Below, one piece after another: positions 5,669-7,215 of a DNA stretch of 7,215 bases (positions are counted from its first letter, which is position 1; each line of letters begins with the position of its first letter). Source of the DNA: Chloroflexota bacterium (GTDB lineage: Bacteria; Chloroflexota; Dehalococcoidia; SZUA-161; SpSt-899). The notes under the pieces are model-generated. The model was not told the DNA's origin. It saw only the letters and a program-made list of their open reading frames with translations, and did not search any database. Location: contig QLUN01000040.1 in NCBI GenBank assembly GCA_018725455.1, positions 1 to 7,215 of the forward strand, in the 5' to 3' direction. A program made the position numbers and the translations under genes.

Positions 5669-6982
5669 TTATCCCCTATCCCCCAGCACCACCCCGCAGA
5701 TCGAAACCAACGAGGCACCTGTTGCATCAGCGGGACATTGCATATAGCCTAAAGCCTTCCCGCGTGCTCCGTCCAATAAGCGAAGGGTGAGGTAGATCGG
5801 CGCCATCCCACATATTCGCCGCCTGTTGCGCTCTCTCTTTATCTGGGCAAAGAAACCATCAGCATCGGCAGCGCACATCGCCTGGATGAGCCTCTCATCC
5901 GCGGCAGTGGCCCTGGCCCGCTCAATGGCGTCGATGGGATAGCGGTCCCCGAATGCTGGTCCCATGTGAGCTAAGTCCACCGCTGCTATCAGGAGCGTCC
6001 GTCGCGATCGGGTGATGGCTCGGAGAGAATCGATCATCGCCGCGATCTGCTCATCGTTCAGTGGGTCGTTATCGCCGAGCATAAACTGCGTGAACGAGCT
6101 GCAGAGAATGGGCAACAGCTCACACCCTCGGGCCCCGAGAAAGTAGTGGAGCCAGACTGCCGCCAATTCGATGGAGTGCTCATTGCGGTGATGCAGCTCA
6201 TCCTCAAAAGCGATATCTCGGCCGAGGGCATCGGCAACTCGGTCGACCATGTCCCCAGCGGTGGGCAGAGTTCCCCAGGGGGTCGAATAGTGCTGTTTGG
6301 TGAGGGTAAACAGATTGCGCCCATCGAGGTGGTCCGTGCCGAAGATGATCGCCAGTTCCGTATCCTGAATCGTCCTGGCTGCGCTTCCCCAAACATGAGC
6401 ATAAACTGCGCTACCACGCTGAAAATCGATGTGTGGGGTTATCAAGCCGTCGATAGTTCGGAGTCCGGGGTCTGGAGTCTGGAGTCCCGAGTCCCCCTCA
6501 CGAGTCCGGAGACCGGGGTCTGGAGTCCCGAGTCCCCCTCTCCGACTCTCGACTCGTTGACTGCTTGACAGATATCCCTTAATCATATCCTTAAGTTCGC
6601 CGGGATCAGCGGGGTAGCTCCTGCCGGCCAGTACCGGCGGTCTGGCGGGGGCAGCGCGAAATTCGCTGAGAGCGGCGTCATGGGCCTGGGCGAATCTTTC
6701 GTTATCCAGCAGCAAAGCCTCGTCCAGGCGGTGAATCAACTGCTCCAGAACCGTCGATCTAAGGGAGATGCCGGTTCGCAGCTCAAAAGCCGTTCGTAGA
6801 GTAGCCAGGTCGCGGCTGCCGTCGCAGAGGCCCAGTAATGGGGCCAGTGCCTGGGGAACAAGAATCATTTCTTCGCTCATTCCCAGGGGATCACGCAGCA
6901 CAATATAGGCATTGCCCTCATGCCGGGTGAGAGTGGTTTGCAAATCCCTGAGTCTTGGTTGCATGTCTATCGGCCAAGCCAT
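5669..6982 (-). CDS. amrB: PqqD-like + MEMO protein (AmmeMemoRadiSam system protein B)
   Basis: A 437-aa two-part protein. Residues about 20-100 resemble a PqqD-like winged-helix domain (YIVLRDPLGMSEEMILVP, then LATLRTAF and LDEALLLDNERF). The MEMO domain spans about 117-435: LAGRSYPADPGEL (118-130), GLITPHIDFQRG (179-190, H184), FGTDHLDG (214-221, H218), a VDLAHMGP segment (335-342, H339) and a terminal SICGVVLGD. MEMO proteins are linked to metal-dependent redox chemistry, and bacterial ones usually neighbour AMMECR1 and a radical SAM partner; neither is here. A heptamer-repeat insert fills about 141-176, between the first MEMO helix and the PHID strand. The ATG at 6982 overlaps dinG by 16 bp and has a poorly spaced GAAGG; an ATG at 6964, just after the dinG stop, is an alternative. 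Molecular function is unresolved. Confidence 0.9.
   Translation of the reverse strand: MAWPIDMQPRLRDLQTTLTRHEGNAYIVLRDPLGMSEEMILVPQALAPLLGLCDGSRDLATLRTAFELRTGISLRSTVLEQLIHRLDEALLLDNERFAQAHDAALSEFRAAPARPPVLAGRSYPADPGELKDMIKGYLSSSQRVESRRGGLGTPDPGLRTREGDSGLQTPDPGLRTIDGLITPHIDFQRGSAVYAHVWGSAARTIQDTELAIIFGTDHLDGRNLFTLTKQHYSTPWGTLPTAGDMVDRVADALGRDIAFEDELHHRNEHSIELAAVWLHYFLGARGCELLPILCSSFTQFMLGDNDPLNDEQIAAMIDSLRAITRSRRTLLIAAVDLAHMGPAFGDRYPIDAIERARATAADERLIQAMCAADADGFFAQIKRERNRRRICGMAPIYLTLRLLDGARGKALGYMQCPADATGASLVSICGVVLGDRG
6453..6563 (-). repeat. Compound heptamer repeat block in the MEMO gene
   Basis: On the plus strand 7-bp units run from ATAGTTC (6453) through GGAGTCC, GGGGTCT, GGAGTCT, GGAGTCC and CGAGTCC to 6494. 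After a C-rich spacer CCCTCA (6495-6500) there are five more units to 6535, then CCCTCTC (6536-6542), CGACTCT, CGACTCG and TTGACTG (6543-6563). Read on the coding (minus) strand this is AGTC units, a G-rich spacer, GACT units, a second G-rich spacer, then more GACT units, so the GACT section seems to have duplicated. The translation contains GLGTPDPGLRT (150-160) and GLQTPDPGLRT (166-176), 16 residues apart. Confidence 0.92.
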
Positions 6983-7215
6983 GCCTTCACGGCATCGGGA
7001 AGATTACGTGATGGTCCCCTTTCCGAGCGACACGGTGGCAATGAATTCATAAACACCGGGCCATAGCTCCTCGTATTCAGCCGGCTATCCAGAACCACCA
7101 TCACTCCCCGGTCGGTCTTCGACCGGATGAGCCGACCGAACCCCTGCTTGAATCTGAAGGCAGTCTGTGGCAGGGCGTATTCATTGAAGGGATCAGCAAA
7201 GGTCTCCGAGCGAGC
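6967..7215 (-). CDS. dinG: DinG-family helicase, C-terminal fragment cut by the window
   Basis: The last 82 codons of a superfamily 2 (XPD/DinG-type) ATP-dependent helicase, ending at TAG 6967-6969. Visible are PFNEYALPQTAFRFKQG and the motif VI-like QGFGRLIRS, followed by KTDRGVMVVLDSRL and YGPVFMNSLP. This is the characteristic end of the second helicase domain, where the arginines help hydrolyse ATP. The rest, including Walker A and any iron-sulfur or exonuclease domain, lies beyond base 7215, so the subtype (DinG versus YoaA-like) cannot be decided. Its 3' end overlaps the longer MEMO start by 16 bp, indicating one transcript with MEMO and the MBL gene. Confidence 0.9.
   Translation of the reverse strand, partial: ARSETFADPFNEYALPQTAFRFKQGFGRLIRSKTDRGVMVVLDSRLNTRSYGPVFMNSLPPCRSERGPSRNLPDAVKAWLGR

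Noticed and set aside
195..6563. Heptamer arrays as CRISPR arrays or minisatellites of a repeat protein
   Set aside because: Units are 7 bp with no 25-40 bp repeats or unique spacers, so not CRISPR. The arrays are too short and sit in unrelated proteins, so they are not a repeat-domain family.
6146..6568. 140-aa plus-strand frame opposite the MEMO gene
   Set aside because: It is antisense to the MEMO domain and the repeat block; its length comes partly from the stop-free heptamers and it shows no recognisable domain.
7108..7126. 7-bp inverted repeat CCGGTCG...CGACCGG in dinG
   Set aside because: It encodes the conserved IRSKTDRG part of the helicase, has no second copy in the window, and a stem this short in GC-rich coding sequence can be chance.

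Overview
The window reads as a dense bacterial chromosome segment: it is almost entirely coding, gaps are at most about 45 bp, and composition is moderately GC-rich. No rRNA, tRNA, transposase, phage gene or CRISPR array is visible. The FtsK type, the single-polypeptide AccD-AccA carboxyltransferase and the PqqD-like/MEMO fusion look most like Chloroflexota, perhaps Dehalococcoidia. That placement is from memory of family resemblance and was not tested by any search.

Layout: two plus-strand genes fill the left half. The first is an FtsK/SpoIIIE DNA translocase whose frame is open to base 1, so its 5' end lies outside the window. It overlaps by 4 bases a fused acetyl-CoA carboxylase carboxyltransferase (AccD zinc-finger beta half followed by AccA alpha half). 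They meet, convergently and across 40 bp, a minus-strand group that runs from right to left: the C-terminal end of a DinG-family helicase (5' part outside the window), a PqqD-like + MEMO protein (AmmeMemoRadiSam protein B), an MBL-fold hydrolase with a C-terminal winged-helix-like region, and a Gate/nucleoside-recognition membrane protein. The first three minus-strand genes overlap or nearly touch, which suggests one operon. The joint function of this group cannot be read from the sequence.

The most unusual content is inside the genes. Three unrelated proteins (FtsK, AccDA, MEMO) each carry an in-frame block of 7-bp tandem repeats. On the coding strand each block has AGTC-containing heptamers, then a G-rich spacer, then GACT-containing heptamers, so it is an inverted pair of tandem arrays. 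All three have the same orientation relative to their gene. The AccDA and MEMO blocks even encode the same nonapeptide, GDSGLQTPD. This resembles the heptanucleotide STRR repeats known from cyanobacteria, but inserted within coding sequence.

A second repeat family is a 25-bp perfect-stem hairpin. One copy is inside the AccDA N-terminus and one is just upstream of the Gate gene. The copies differ at four stem positions that form two compensated base pairs. Together these suggest a genome in which small repeats spread into genes and are tolerated as extra linker peptides.
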